The position numbers and the translations under genes were made by a program. The notes below the pieces were generated by a model. That model saw only the letters and a list, made by a program, of their open reading frames with translations, searched no databases and was not told the origin of the DNA. Positions 24,371 to 34,406 of a stretch of 64,000 nucleotides of DNA are shown piece after piece (position 1 is the first letter of the stretch; the number at the start of each line of letters is the position of its first letter). Origin of the DNA: Clostridiales bacterium (GTDB lineage: Bacteria > Bacillota > Clostridia > Saccharofermentanales > Saccharofermentanaceae). The stretch spans positions 186,001 to 250,000 of the forward strand of contig JAFWMQ010000015.1 of the NCBI GenBank assembly GCA_017510605.1, in the 5' to 3' direction.

Positions 24371-25583
24371 CGTAATTGGACTTGGCTACATTGGACTTCC
24401 TACTGCTCTTATGATGAGCACACATGGAGTTGAAATTATAGGTACTGATTACAATAAAGAGCTGGTTGCAACTCTGAATGCTGGTCACACAACATTCAAA
24501 GAGGCCGGATTGGATGAGCTTTTTCAGGACGCTCTGAAATCAGGCATCAGGTTTACAACAGAGTATCAGGTCACAGATACATATATTGTTTCTGTTCCGA
24601 CACCTTATGATAAATTCAGCAAGAAGGTTGATGCTTGCTATGTTATCGCTGCTGTTAAGGATGTTTTAAAAGTAGCTCCCAAGGGGGCAACTATTGTCAT
24701 TGAGTCTACTGTCTCTCCCGGAACGATTGAAAAATTTGTAAAACCGGAAATTGAAGCTGCAGGATTTGTAATTGGTGAGGATATCAACCTCGTGCATGCC
24801 CCGGAGCGTATTATTCCTGGTAATATGGTTTATGAGCTGCTCCATAATAATCGCACTATCGGAGCAGATGATAAGGCTATCGGTGAAAAGGTGAAGGAAC
24901 TTTATAGTTCATTTTGCCAGGGAGAGATCGTTGTCACGGATATTAAGACCGCTGAGATGACCAAGGTTGTCGAGAACACATTCCGTGCTGTAAACATTGC
25001 TTTTGCTAATGAACTCGCGAAGATTTGCCGTCATGATAACATGGATGTATACGAGATTATAAAAATATGCAATATGCATCCGCGTGTTAATATTCTTCAG
25101 CCGGGACCGGGTGTCGGCGGCCATTGTATTTCTGTTGATCCATGGTTTCTTGTTGGCGATTATCCCAGTTTGACAAATGTTATTAATGAATCTATGAAGA
25201 CTAATGATAGCATGCCTGATTATGTGCTTAATCGTATATACGAGATAATGAAGGAAAAAGGCATGACGGATATTTCGCGTGTAGGGTTATATGGGCTTAC
25301 ATATAAAGAAAACGTTGATGACATGCGTGAATCACCAACGCTTCAATTGTTGGAATCCCAAGAGCGTCACCTTGCAACTGGTCTAAAGGTCTACGATCCT
25401 TACATAAAAAAAGATGTTGTTGCTAATCAATATCATGATTTGTCGGATTTCCTTAATGCTGTAGATTTTGTCGTTATTATGGTCAAACATAATGAAATTA
25501 AAATGAATATGGATCAATTAACGGATAAAATAGTTTTGGATTGTCACAATATAATAGATCTTCCCAACGTATATCATTTATAA
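24363..25583 (+). CDS. wecC: UDP-N-acetyl-D-mannosamine dehydrogenase (WecC/TviB-like)
   Basis: A 406-residue nucleotide-sugar dehydrogenase: NAD motif VIGLGYIGLPTALMMS, VESTVSPGTIEKF, HAPERIIPGNM, the helix with FANELAKICR, and the catalytic Cys in PGVGGHCISVDPWFL. The HAPERIIPG form fits the UDP-HexNAc branch rather than UDP-glucose dehydrogenase. With the wecB-like epimerase at 35031 it would make UDP-ManNAcA, an acidic sugar. A near-ideal GGAGG precedes the ATG. Confidence 0.88.
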   Translation: MINVIGLGYIGLPTALMMSTHGVEIIGTDYNKELVATLNAGHTTFKEAGLDELFQDALKSGIRFTTEYQVTDTYIVSVPTPYDKFSKKVDACYVIAAVKDVLKVAPKGATIVIESTVSPGTIEKFVKPEIEAAGFVIGEDINLVHAPERIIPGNMVYELLHNNRTIGADDKAIGEKVKELYSSFCQGEIVVTDIKTAEMTKVVENTFRAVNIAFANELAKICRHDNMDVYEIIKICNMHPRVNILQPGPGVGGHCISVDPWFLVGDYPSLTNVINESMKTNDSMPDYVLNRIYEIMKEKGMTDISRVGLYGLTYKENVDDMRESPTLQLLESQERHLATGLKVYDPYIKKDVVANQYHDLSDFLNAVDFVVIMVKHNEIKMNMDQLTDKIVLDCHNIIDLPNVYHL

Positions 25584-25607
25584 AATGCATTTTTGAAGGA
25601 TTATATT

Positions 25608-26795
25608 TTGGAAACATATATATTTTATTATGAAAACATGAATATGGGTGGTTGCCAACTGTTGATTATGAATATGGCAAAAGAGCTCATATCACGTGGC
25701 AATAAGGTTATTGTTTTTTGTAAATATATTGATGACATAATTATTGATCATTCACCGAATGTATCTGTCAATGCATTTGATAAGAACTGGAAAAAGGATT
25801 CTATTGTTAAGGAAAGTATTAGATCTTTTCAAAACGTTAATATAGTTACGTTTATATGGGATGATTATTGCAGGCTTTATTCTTTAAAAAATTACAACCA
25901 GAAATTGATATTTTATGCTGTCCATTGCGACATGGTAAAATTCGCTGCATATAGTAATAATTCTATTCTTAGAAACGTTAGAAAGGCTTTCCTTGGAGTA
26001 ACTATAAAAAAACTTGCCGAGAATAAAAATCTCGTTGTTATGGATGAACAAACTATAGTTCATTCAGAAGCTTATTATGGGTTTAGTTTTAATGATGCAT
26101 ATATTATTCATATTCCCGTTAATGTATCTGATGCTATAGTTGATTCAATAGAATTCCAAAACAGGTTAAAAAGAAAGGAGAGAAACATTTTAGCAATTGC
26201 AAGAGCAGATTTTCCTTTTAAAGGATATTTGCTTGGGCTAATAAATGCATTGAAAAATGAAATCATCCCTCCGGAATACTCTTTAACAATTGTATCCTAC
26301 GGTAAAGATTTGAATCTCCTCATTGATGCATTAAATTCTCTTGATGAATCACAAAAAAACAGAGTATTACTTTTAGGAGAGACTCCTTACTCAGATTTAA
26401 AAGAATTATTTTTTTCGGCTACTATATATGTCGGTATGGGAACTACGATCTTGGATGCTTCTAAGTATGGTGTTGTTTCTATCCCTGTAGTTGCTTATAC
26501 GAATGATTTATTATGCAATCATTTTTTCCATGATAATACTGAATGGGTTGCAATTGATAATGGTAGTTCGGATAAAATTGGCGAATTAATATTTCATTAT
26601 GAAAACATGAGCTTCGATGAAAGAAAAGAAGCCATCTTGAATTGTATAAACGTAGTAAAGAATTCTTATGGAATAGATAATTCGATTAATAGATTAGAAG
26701 AAGTTTTTAATAATATGAAAATATATAAAGACAATAGAATTAAGATTTCGTACTTTTTCAGGAAGATTAAAAGACTATTAATACGAGGTAATTGA
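25608..26795 (+). CDS. Glycosyltransferase (GT4-like)
   Basis: A 395-residue protein of GT-B type. The acceptor half begins ETYIFYYENMNMGGCQLLIMNMAKELISRG, whose MGG pattern is usual in GT4 enzymes. The donor half is weakly conserved (RNILAIARADFPFKGY, KNRVLLLGETPYSDLKELFFSATIYVGMG). I chose TTG at 25608, placed 7 bases after AAGGA. A TTG at 25593 has no ribosome binding site. Sugar donor unknown. Confidence 0.75.
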   Translation: METYIFYYENMNMGGCQLLIMNMAKELISRGNKVIVFCKYIDDIIIDHSPNVSVNAFDKNWKKDSIVKESIRSFQNVNIVTFIWDDYCRLYSLKNYNQKLIFYAVHCDMVKFAAYSNNSILRNVRKAFLGVTIKKLAENKNLVVMDEQTIVHSEAYYGFSFNDAYIIHIPVNVSDAIVDSIEFQNRLKRKERNILAIARADFPFKGYLLGLINALKNEIIPPEYSLTIVSYGKDLNLLIDALNSLDESQKNRVLLLGETPYSDLKELFFSATIYVGMGTTILDASKYGVVSIPVVAYTNDLLCNHFFHDNTEWVAIDNGSSDKIGELIFHYENMSFDERKEAILNCINVVKNSYGIDNSINRLEEVFNNMKIYKDNRIKISYFFRKIKRLLIRGN

Positions 26796-26800
26796 TAATT

Positions 26801-27898
26801 ATGATCATGCCAAACAATCTCGGCAGACAGTATTCTTTACATGCCGATGAATATAAGAAAAAAGCTTGTGAGGTTCTGGATTCTGGATGGTATATTCTTG
26901 GCAAGGAAGTTACCGCATTTGAAGAAGAGTGGGCACAATATATTGGTTCCAAATACTGTGTCGGCTTGGCATCCGGCTTAGATGCACTTTGGATTAGTTT
27001 CCGACTGCTGAATATCGGTGCTGGTGACGAAGTAATTGTGTGTGCCAATGCTTATATTGCTTGTGTTATGGGCATTACGATGAATGGTTCGACTCCTGTG
27101 TTTGTCGAACCAGATCAATACGATAATATTGATGCTGATAAGATTGAGAAAGCAATAACGAATAAAACTAAAGCTATTCTCGCTGTCCATCTTTATGGTC
27201 AAGCTTGTGACATGACAAAAATTATGGATATTGCTCACAAGTACAATTTGAAAGTGGTTGAAGATTGCGCTCAAAGTCATGGCAATCATTGGGATGGAAA
27301 GACTGTTGGAACGTTTGGTGATGTTGGATGTTTCAGTTTCTATCCGAGCAAAGGATGCGGTGCATTTGGAGATGCAGGGGCAATAGTTACAGATAATGAA
27401 GAACTAGCAAAGATGTTACGCATATTCAGAAATTACGGATCTGAAAAGCGTTATCATAATATGATGGTTGGCAGCAACAGCCGTCTTGATGAATTGCAAG
27501 CTGGATTACTAAGAGTTAAATTGAGCCATTTGGATGAATTTAACTCCGAAAGATGCAGAATAGCAACAAGATATGATACTGAGATTACAAATCCGCTGAT
27601 ACAGAAACCTCAGATTCGACCGGGGGCAGATTCTACTTGGCATCAGTATGTTGTTCATGTTCCGGGATATAGGGATGAGTTGATGGAGTATTTGAAGGCA
27701 CGAGAGATCGGAACTCTGATTCATTATCCAATTCCTCCGCATCTTTCTGATGCATATGCTTATCTCGGTTATAGGAAGGGCGATTTTCCGATAACTGAAA
27801 AGAATGCGGATGAGGTGTTAAGTCTTCCTATGTATAATGGTATGACTGATGACGAGCAAAGTGTGGTTATTGGAGCTATTAATAGTTTTAAGAACTGA
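26801..27898 (+). CDS. DegT/DnrJ/EryC1 sugar aminotransferase (FdtB/QdtB-like)
   Basis: A 366-residue PLP enzyme with GDEVIVCANAYIACVMGI, VVEDCAQSHGN and the internal-aldimine Lys184 in SFYPSKGCGAFGDAG. This pattern is that of 3-amino-3,6-dideoxyhexose transaminases. An FdtA/QdtA-like ketoisomerase lies four genes downstream in the same tight block, so the likely substrate is a dTDP-3-keto-6-deoxyhexose and the product dTDP-Fuc3N or dTDP-Qui3N. The start is uncertain among TTG 26792, ATG 26801 and ATG 26807; GAGG at 26785-26788 best allows the ATG codons. Confidence 0.87.
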   Translation: MIMPNNLGRQYSLHADEYKKKACEVLDSGWYILGKEVTAFEEEWAQYIGSKYCVGLASGLDALWISFRLLNIGAGDEVIVCANAYIACVMGITMNGSTPVFVEPDQYDNIDADKIEKAITNKTKAILAVHLYGQACDMTKIMDIAHKYNLKVVEDCAQSHGNHWDGKTVGTFGDVGCFSFYPSKGCGAFGDAGAIVTDNEELAKMLRIFRNYGSEKRYHNMMVGSNSRLDELQAGLLRVKLSHLDEFNSERCRIATRYDTEITNPLIQKPQIRPGADSTWHQYVVHVPGYRDELMEYLKAREIGTLIHYPIPPHLSDAYAYLGYRKGDFPITEKNADEVLSLPMYNGMTDDEQSVVIGAINSFKN

Positions 27899-27940
27899 TT
27901 ATATGCAAAGTTATAAAAAAGAGATTAAGGAGGTGTCATT

Positions 27941-28501
27941 ATGAGACATGATTATACTGCGCGTTTGGATGATATTCTTATCAGACAATTAAATGAGGAT
28001 GATATTGAACTTTTAAGAATTTGGCGAAATGATCAGGATAATAATAAGTTTCTTCGTGATGTTGGATATATTACTGAAGAGATGCAAAGGAAGTGGTATC
28101 AGGGATATCTTGAAAATGAATGTGATTTAGTTTTCGCAATAGAAGATACAGGCGAATTGAAGCGAGTCGTTGGAAGTTTGTCCCTATATGATTGGGATAA
28201 AGAAGCCCATACATGTGAAATAGGTAAAATCCAAATCGGTGATTCTGCAGCTCATGGTAAGGGAATAGGCAGGAAAACCCTTGTTATGGCAATGAAGATA
28301 GCTTTTCAAAAGCTTGGCATAACAAAGATATTGGCATCTGTACATCCTGATAATGTTCAGGCTTATCATAATGACATGAAAGTTGGGTTTAGAGTTGTTG
28401 GTGAAACAACTTCTGTTGTAGGCGGTAATGAACTTTTATTAGAAATGTATGAAGAAGATGCTCGAAGCAAAAATCCATATTATGATCAAATAATTGTTTA
28501 A
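27941..28501 (+). CDS. GNAT-family N-acyltransferase (probable amino-sugar acyltransferase)
   Basis: A 186-residue GNAT protein: IRQLNEDDIELLRIWRND at the start, GSLSLYDWDKEAHTCEIGKIQI, the CoA pyrophosphate loop AAHGKGIGRKTL, and SVHPDNVQAYHNDMKVGFRVVGE. The RxWRND opening is common in sugar acyltransferases of this family. It is placed between a sugar aminotransferase and acyl-CoA enzymes, so it probably acylates the amino group, with acetyl-CoA or 3-hydroxybutyryl-CoA as donor. AAGGAGGTG precedes the ATG. Confidence 0.85.
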   Translation: MRHDYTARLDDILIRQLNEDDIELLRIWRNDQDNNKFLRDVGYITEEMQRKWYQGYLENECDLVFAIEDTGELKRVVGSLSLYDWDKEAHTCEIGKIQIGDSAAHGKGIGRKTLVMAMKIAFQKLGITKILASVHPDNVQAYHNDMKVGFRVVGETTSVVGGNELLLEMYEEDARSKNPYYDQIIV

Positions 28502-28517
28502 TTAGGAGGGTACAGAT

Positions 28518-29237
28518 ATGTTGCTAAAAGAAAAAATAGCTGTTGTTACTGGTGCATCTAATGGAATTGGTAAGTCTATAGTAGATGTATTTATAGAAAA
28601 TGGCGCGAAAGTGATAGGCTTAGATATTGTTGAGGTAGAGTCATGGAATGAGAACCTCACTATGTTGAAAGCTGATGTCTCAAGTACTTCTGACTGTGAA
28701 AGAGTATATGGTGAAATAACAAATCTTGTAGACCACATTGATATTTTGGTTAACTGTGCTGGTATTACACGTGATGCCATGACAAAAAAGATGACAGAAG
28801 AGCAGTTCGATCAAGTTATTGCCGTTAATCTGAAGGGTGTATGGAATCTTACAAGGCTTATCGGGCCTGCGATGCAGGTTAACCAGACGGGTTCTATTAT
28901 TAATATATCATCTGTTGTAGGGGTTTACGGTAATATAGGTCAATCTAATTATGCTGCTACAAAAGCCGGTGTTATCGGTATGACAAAGAGTTGGGCTAAA
29001 GAGTTTGCACTTAAAGGTGGAAATGTCCGTGTAAATGCTGTTGCTCCTGGTTATACTATGACAAACATGATGAAGACAGTTCCAGAGAATCTTTTGGAAA
29101 AGTTCCGTGCTACAACTATGCTTGGTCGTTTGGCGGAGCCGATTGAAATAGCAAATTCCGTTTTATTCCTTGCTTCAGACCTTTCAAGTTATGTTACTGG
29201 TGAGGTTCTGAATGTAAATGGCGGAATGAGACTGTGA
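28518..29237 (+). CDS. SDR-family 3-oxoacyl reductase (FabG/PhaB-like)
   Basis: A 239-residue classical SDR: NAD(P) motif VVTGASNGIGKSI, NCAGITRD, the catalytic Ser in INISSVVG, and Tyr-x3-Lys in SNYAATKAG. The end (VLFLASDLSSYVTGEVLNVNGG) is typical of 3-oxoacyl-ACP/CoA reductases. It lies 8 bases upstream of a thiolase, so reduction of acetoacetyl-CoA to 3-hydroxybutyryl-CoA is the natural proposal. It could instead reduce a sugar or another ketone. AGGAGGG precedes the ATG. Confidence 0.87.
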   Translation: MLLKEKIAVVTGASNGIGKSIVDVFIENGAKVIGLDIVEVESWNENLTMLKADVSSTSDCERVYGEITNLVDHIDILVNCAGITRDAMTKKMTEEQFDQVIAVNLKGVWNLTRLIGPAMQVNQTGSIINISSVVGVYGNIGQSNYAATKAGVIGMTKSWAKEFALKGGNVRVNAVAPGYTMTNMMKTVPENLLEKFRATTMLGRLAEPIEIANSVLFLASDLSSYVTGEVLNVNGGMRL

Positions 29238-29245
29238 GGTAATTA

Positions 29246-30442
29246 ATGAAAAAAGTATTCATCTTAGGTGCATGCAGAACTCCCATTGGGAAAATGGGTG
29301 GAACACTTAGTTCCGTTAATGCTATTGAACTTGGTTCCGTTGTTATTAAGGAAGCATTGAATCGATCAAAAGTTCCGGCGGAACAAGTTGATCATGTTTA
29401 CATGGGCTGTGTGCTTCAGTCTGCCCTAGGCCAAAATGTAGCAAGACAGTCTTCCATTAAGGCAGGATTGCCTTATACAACTACTGCCGAGACTTTGAAT
29501 ATTGTCTGTGGATCCGGTCTAGATGCTGTTAATTCTGCCGCACGTCTTATTCAAGCTGGTGATGCAGATATTGTCATTGCCGGAGGAACAGAATCGATGT
29601 CAAATGCTCCGTTTGCGTTAAGACAAGCCCGTTTTGGTTATCGAATGGGCAGTCCGATGATGAATACTCCTTTAGTAGATACAATGGTAAATGATGGCTT
29701 ATGGGATGCTATTAATGATTACCATATGGGAATTACAGCTGAAAATGTGGCTGTAAAGTATGGTTTGACCAGAGAAGAACTTGATCTGTTTGCTGTTGAA
29801 AGCCAGGAAAAAGCATCAGTTGCGATTGCGGATGGTAAATTCAAGAATGAAATTGTTTCGGTGGTTATCCATGGACGCAAGGGTGACATAATTGTTGATA
29901 CTGATGAGGGACCTAGACCGGGAACCAACGTGGAGGCGCTTTCAAAGCTTAAACCTGCATTTAAACCTGATGGAATTGTAACGGCAGGTAACAGTTCCGG
30001 AATTAATGATGGAGCAGCTGCTGTAGTATTAGTCTCTGAGGATAAGGTTCAAGAACTTGGTCTAAAACCACAGGCTGAATGGATAGGTGGCGCTCTTGGT
30101 GGTGTGGATCCAGCAATAATGGGAATTGGTCCTGTAGAGAGCACCAGGAAACTGCTGAAGAAATTGAATATGACGATAGCTGATATCGATTTGATTGAAG
30201 CTAATGAAGCTTTTGCGGCGCAGTCTATTGCAGTTAAAAGAGAGCTGGAGATTCCTGATAACAAACTAAATATTTATGGTGGGGCAATAGCACTTGGGCA
30301 TCCTGTAGGTGCATCCGGTTGCCGTATTCTTGTTACTCTTATCCATGAAATGAAGTTGATAAATGCAAAAACTGGACTTGCTACACTTTGTATTGGTGGC
30401 GGTATGGGTTGTAGTACGATCATTTCAAATTTTGGAGGATAA
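29246..30442 (+). CDS. Acetyl-CoA acetyltransferase (biosynthetic thiolase)
   Basis: A 398-residue thiolase with all active-site residues: nucleophile Cys88 (NIVCGSG), His352 (LGHPVGASG) and Cys382 (LCIGGGMG). Length and residue spacing match biosynthetic acetoacetyl-CoA thiolases. It would condense two acetyl-CoA into acetoacetyl-CoA for the reductase upstream. A thiolase is unusual inside a polysaccharide locus; here it is flanked by a reductase 8 bases before and a dTDP-sugar ketoisomerase 5 bases after. Confidence 0.93.
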   Translation: MKKVFILGACRTPIGKMGGTLSSVNAIELGSVVIKEALNRSKVPAEQVDHVYMGCVLQSALGQNVARQSSIKAGLPYTTTAETLNIVCGSGLDAVNSAARLIQAGDADIVIAGGTESMSNAPFALRQARFGYRMGSPMMNTPLVDTMVNDGLWDAINDYHMGITAENVAVKYGLTREELDLFAVESQEKASVAIADGKFKNEIVSVVIHGRKGDIIVDTDEGPRPGTNVEALSKLKPAFKPDGIVTAGNSSGINDGAAAVVLVSEDKVQELGLKPQAEWIGGALGGVDPAIMGIGPVESTRKLLKKLNMTIADIDLIEANEAFAAQSIAVKRELEIPDNKLNIYGGAIALGHPVGASGCRILVTLIHEMKLINAKTGLATLCIGGGMGCSTIISNFGG

Positions 30443-30447
30443 CAAAA

Positions 30448-30870
30448 ATGACACACAACATGAATAAGGTTCAAATGCTTGAATTTCCTCAAAGAGGAGA
30501 TGAGAGAGGTCATCTTGTAATAGTAGAAGGGAATAAAGATATTCCGTTTGAAATCAAGCGAGCATTTTATATTTATGGTTCTGATGCTGATGTCGTTCGT
30601 GGTCAACATGCGAATAGAAAATCTGAATTTGTCCTTATTAATGTTGCAGGAACTAGTAAAGTGAAGGTTAAGGATGGAGAAGGAAACGAGGCCATCTACT
30701 GTTTGAATCGTCCACATACCGGCATTTATCTTCCTACAATGGTTTGGAAGGATATGTATGATTTCAGTTCTGATTCAGTACTCTTGGTTTTGGCAAGTAC
30801 ACACTATGATCCTGATGAATATATAAGAGATTATGATGAATTCATAAAGGAAATACATAGTGCAACATAA
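30448..30870 (+). CDS. dTDP-4-keto-6-deoxyglucose 3,4-ketoisomerase (FdtA/QdtA/WxcM-like cupin)
   Basis: A 140-residue cupin: RGDERGHLVIVEGNKDIPFEIKRAFYIYG, the His of GQHANRKS, and the terminal YIRDYDEF signature of FdtA/QdtA proteins. It isomerises dTDP-4-keto-6-deoxyglucose to the 3-keto sugar that the aminotransferase at 26801 would aminate. Which C4 stereoisomer (Fuc3N or Qui3N) results cannot be decided by eye. It closes the aminotransferase-GNAT-SDR-thiolase block. Confidence 0.87.
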   Translation: MTHNMNKVQMLEFPQRGDERGHLVIVEGNKDIPFEIKRAFYIYGSDADVVRGQHANRKSEFVLINVAGTSKVKVKDGEGNEAIYCLNRPHTGIYLPTMVWKDMYDFSSDSVLLVLASTHYDPDEYIRDYDEFIKEIHSAT

Positions 30871-31078
30871 ATAATTGTTTTGCATTTTTTAAGTGTTGCA
30901 ATTAAGCGATATAATTGAGTTATTGTGAAGATATATATCTTCGTAAAGCTTTACTAGTAATTAATATTATTACATTTCGTTTTTGAAATTATTAATCGGG
31001 ATTATTTAGGTCTTAAAATATCCTCAATTGGAGAATTGGTTTTAAATTTCTATTTGATAATAGAAAGATGAAGTTTGA
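30871..31078 (+). promoter_or_regulatory. Intergenic region with -10 box and three adjacent palindromes
   Basis: The only sizeable gap (208 bases) inside the locus. It holds TATAAT at 30910-30915 and then perfect palindromes GAAGATATATATCTTC (30927-30942), GTAAAGCTTTAC (30943-30954) and TTACTAGTAA (30951-30960). It may be an internal promoter with operator sites for the flippase and rml genes. Confidence 0.4.
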
Positions 31079-32509
31079 ATGAGTAAAGCAAAGCTTTTTA
31101 TTGAAAATTTCCTGGTCTATGGTTTAGGTGGTATTATCAGCAAAGTAATACCTCTGATCATGGTGCCTATAATCGCTAAAATTATGCCATCTACTGATTA
31201 TTTTGGTATAAGCGATATGTCTCAGACCATTACTTCATTTGGTTGCGCTTTAGCAGTTATTGGTATGTATGATGCAATGTATCGAATGTTTTTCGAAAAA
31301 GAAGATAATGAATATAAGAAAGTAGTATGTTCGACTACGTTGTTATTTACAATTGGTACCTCATTTGTTGTTTTAATTTTGATGATTATTCTCAGAACAC
31401 AACTGGCAAAGTGGTTTTTAGGCAGCAAAGATTTGGCTTATGTTATTTTTCTTTCAGCCATTGCAATGTTTGTTCAAGCTACAAATCAGATTATTGCTGC
31501 ACCTACTAGAATGCAGAATAAAAGAAAGGTTTTTTTGGTAACGAATACTCTTACACCTTTGCTTTCATATGGTATTGCAATTCCACTTTTGCTTAAGGGA
31601 TATTATATTATCTCTTTACCACTCGCTGGAGCAATATCCGGTATAACAATGGAAATATCTTTCTTTGTTATGAACAAGAAATGGTTTGTTCCCCGTTATT
31701 TTGATAAAAAGATATTGAAGCAACTTTTAATTATTGCTGTTCCTTTATTTCCTAATTTCCTGATCTATTGGATTTTTAATTCCAGCGATAGGTTAATGAT
31801 AACCAATCTGTTGAATGTAGGGGCGGAGGGTGTTTATTCGGTTGGATCAAAACTTGGACATGCAAGTCAGTTAATATATACAGCATTTGCCGGAGGATGG
31901 CAGTACTTTGCATTTTCTACAATGAAAGAAAAGAATCAAGTTAAATCTAATTCTTTAATTTTTGAGTATTTAGGCGCAATCTCTTTTGTGGCAACTTCAT
32001 TTATTTGTGCTTGTAGTTATTTATTATTTCGAATACTGTTCTCAATAGAATACTTAGATGGATATATTATCGCACCATATTTATTTTTAGCACCTTTGCT
32101 TCAGATGTTATTTCAAGTCGCCTGTAATCAGTTTTTAGTTATAAAGAAAACATGGCCAAATATGTTTATTCTTCTTGGCGGTGCTGTCTTAAATGTGTTT
32201 CTTAATTTCTATCTAATCCCTATTATTGGTATTGAAGGCGCCGCAATCGCTACACTTTTTGGTTACATTTCGTCTGATATTGTAGCTATGATTGTATTAA
32301 AAAGAATGAAACTTATGGATATTAGTTTAAGATTTATTATTTCAGCATTAGGAATGCTTGTTGTTTTCTTAATCTGGAGATTTATTTCTTCAACAAGTAT
32401 TGTGTTTGGATTATTAATTTTTGTTTGTTATTCTGCAATGATAACTATTTTATATAAAAATGAAGTTTTAACCATAAAAAATAAATTGAAGAAAAGGAGT
32501 AAACAATGA
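31079..32509 (+). CDS. Wzx-type polysaccharide flippase
   Basis: A 476-residue protein with about 12-14 hydrophobic helices and the PST/MOP start [32 protein letters not shown]. It would move lipid-linked repeat units across the membrane for Wzy to polymerise. Strongly AT-rich. A second, unrelated-looking flippase is encoded on the opposite strand at 39830. It overlaps rmlA by four bases. Confidence 0.87.
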   Translation: MSKAKLFIENFLVYGLGGIISKVIPLIMVPIIAKIMPSTDYFGISDMSQTITSFGCALAVIGMYDAMYRMFFEKEDNEYKKVVCSTTLLFTIGTSFVVLILMIILRTQLAKWFLGSKDLAYVIFLSAIAMFVQATNQIIAAPTRMQNKRKVFLVTNTLTPLLSYGIAIPLLLKGYYIISLPLAGAISGITMEISFFVMNKKWFVPRYFDKKILKQLLIIAVPLFPNFLIYWIFNSSDRLMITNLLNVGAEGVYSVGSKLGHASQLIYTAFAGGWQYFAFSTMKEKNQVKSNSLIFEYLGAISFVATSFICACSYLLFRILFSIEYLDGYIIAPYLFLAPLLQMLFQVACNQFLVIKKTWPNMFILLGGAVLNVFLNFYLIPIIGIEGAAIATLFGYISSDIVAMIVLKRMKLMDISLRFIISALGMLVVFLIWRFISSTSIVFGLLIFVCYSAMITILYKNEVLTIKNKLKKRSKQ

Positions 32510-33393
32510 AAGGTATAATTCTCGCTGGTGGAGCAGGTACAAGGCTCTATCCATTAACGATGGTAACGAGCAAACAACTATTACCAGTGTATGATAAACC
32601 AATGATATATTACCCCTTAAGCACTCTAATGCTTGCTGGAATTAAGGATATTCTAATTATTTCAACACCCAATGATACACCAAGGTTTGAATCCTTGCTC
32701 GGAGATGGATCGCAATTCGGAGTAAATCTCAGTTATAAAGTACAACCAAACCCTGATGGATTGGCACAAGCTTTTATTTTAGGCGCGGAGTTTATTGGTA
32801 ATGATGCGTGTGCAATGGTTCTCGGTGACAATATCTTCTACGGCAATGGATTTAGAAAAATGTTGCGTTCCGCTGTAGAAGATGCAGAGATTAACTCACG
32901 TGCTACTGTGTTTGGCTATTATGTGAATGATCCGGAGCGGTTCGGTGTTGTGGCTTTCGACGATAAAGGTAAGGTGTTAAGTATAGAAGAAAAGCCGCAA
33001 AATCCGAAATCTAACTACGCTGTGACCGGTTTGTACTTCTATCCAAGCAAGGTGTCTGAAAGAGCAAGTCAAGTTAAGCCTTCAGCTCGTGGCGAACTAG
33101 AGATTACAACTTTAAATGAGATGTATTTGAAGGATGACCTTCTTGATGTCCAGCTCCTCGGACGTGGATTTGCCTGGCTTGATACTGGAACGATGAAGAG
33201 TTTATTACAGGCTGCAGAGTTCGTTGAGATGATTCAATCTCGACAGGGGATTACAATATCAGCTCCTGAGGAAATCGCATTTATCAACGGATTTATTGAT
33301 AAGGAAAAATTGATGAAGAGTGCTGAAGCATATGGTAAGAGTCCATATGGAGCCCATTTGAAATCTGTGGCCGAAGGAAAGGTTAGATATTAA
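32506..33393 (+). CDS. rmlA: Glucose-1-phosphate thymidylyltransferase
   Basis: A 295-residue nucleotidyltransferase: [51 protein letters not shown] and [19 protein letters not shown]. It forms dTDP-glucose, the shared precursor for L-rhamnose and for the 3-amino-6-deoxy sugar of the FdtA branch. AAAGGAG precedes the ATG. Confidence 0.95.
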   Translation: MKGIILAGGAGTRLYPLTMVTSKQLLPVYDKPMIYYPLSTLMLAGIKDILIISTPNDTPRFESLLGDGSQFGVNLSYKVQPNPDGLAQAFILGAEFIGNDACAMVLGDNIFYGNGFRKMLRSAVEDAEINSRATVFGYYVNDPERFGVVAFDDKGKVLSIEEKPQNPKSNYAVTGLYFYPSKVSERASQVKPSARGELEITTLNEMYLKDDLLDVQLLGRGFAWLDTGTMKSLLQAAEFVEMIQSRQGITISAPEEIAFINGFIDKEKLMKSAEAYGKSPYGAHLKSVAEGKVRY

Positions 33394-33491
33394 TACTTTA
33401 TTTTTATAGATTATTAGTGCATGATGATATGATGCTTTTAATTCGGCATGATAATGAATTCATAGTTGGTGTTAGATGAGAGAATATTGAT

Positions 33492-34406
33492 ATGAAGATT
33501 TTTGTAACAGGAGTTAATGGACAACTTGGACATGATGTTGTGAATGAGGCAACCAGTCGTGGATATGTTACTTTTGGTTCTGATATAACGGAGAATTATA
33601 ATGGTATAGACGATAAGAGTTCGGTTACAAAAACTCCATATTTTCAACTTGATATTACTGATAAAGAAGCAGTCCGGAGGATAATCTCTGAACTGAAGCC
33701 TGATGTATTAATTCATTGTGCTGCTTGGACTGCTGTGGATGACGCTGAAGATGAGGAGAATAAAGAGAAGGTTGATCGTATCAACCACCTTGGTACTGAG
33801 TATTTAGCTGAAATGGCTCGAAATATCGATGCTAAAATGCTTTATCTTTCAACTGACTATGTGTTTGATGGAAAAGGAACTCGTCCGTGGGAGCCTGATG
33901 ATAAATGTTACGCACCACTAAATGTATATGGTCAAAGTAAACTTGATGGCGAACTAGCTGTAAGCAATATTCTGGAAAAGTATTTCATCGTCCGTATTGC
34001 CTGGGTTTTCGGATTGAATGGTAAGAATTTCATAAAAACAATGATTAACGTTGGAAAAACACACGATACAGTCCGTGTGGTTAATGATCAGATTGGAACA
34101 CCTACATACACTTTAGATCTTGCCCGCCTTCTTGTTGACATGATAGAAACGGATAAATACGGATATTACCACGCCACTAATGAGGGTGGATACATTTCAT
34201 GGTACGATTTCTGTGTTGAGATATATAAACAATATGGACTTACGACAAGAGTTATCCCTGTGACTACAGCTGAGTATGGCTTATCAAAGGCAATGAGACC
34301 CGAAAACTCCAGACTTGATAAGTCCAAGCTTGTTGTATCGGGTTTTCAACTGCTTCCGACCTGGCAGGATGCGGTAAGCAGATATCTTAAGGAGGCGCAG
34401 TTGTAA
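33492..34406 (+). CDS. rmlD: dTDP-4-dehydrorhamnose reductase
   Basis: A 304-residue SDR: MKIFVTGVNGQLGHDVV, AAWTAVDDAEDEE, STDYVFDG and the YGQSK catalytic pair. It performs the final reduction to dTDP-L-rhamnose. Some clostridial RmlD proteins carry a longer N-terminal insert like the one seen here (residues about 25-45). About 100 bases separate it from rmlA, in the place where rmlB is often found. One base overlaps rmlC. Confidence 0.93.
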   Translation: MKIFVTGVNGQLGHDVVNEATSRGYVTFGSDITENYNGIDDKSSVTKTPYFQLDITDKEAVRRIISELKPDVLIHCAAWTAVDDAEDEENKEKVDRINHLGTEYLAEMARNIDAKMLYLSTDYVFDGKGTRPWEPDDKCYAPLNVYGQSKLDGELAVSNILEKYFIVRIAWVFGLNGKNFIKTMINVGKTHDTVRVVNDQIGTPTYTLDLARLLVDMIETDKYGYYHATNEGGYISWYDFCVEIYKQYGLTTRVIPVTTAEYGLSKAMRPENSRLDKSKLVVSGFQLLPTWQDAVSRYLKEAQL

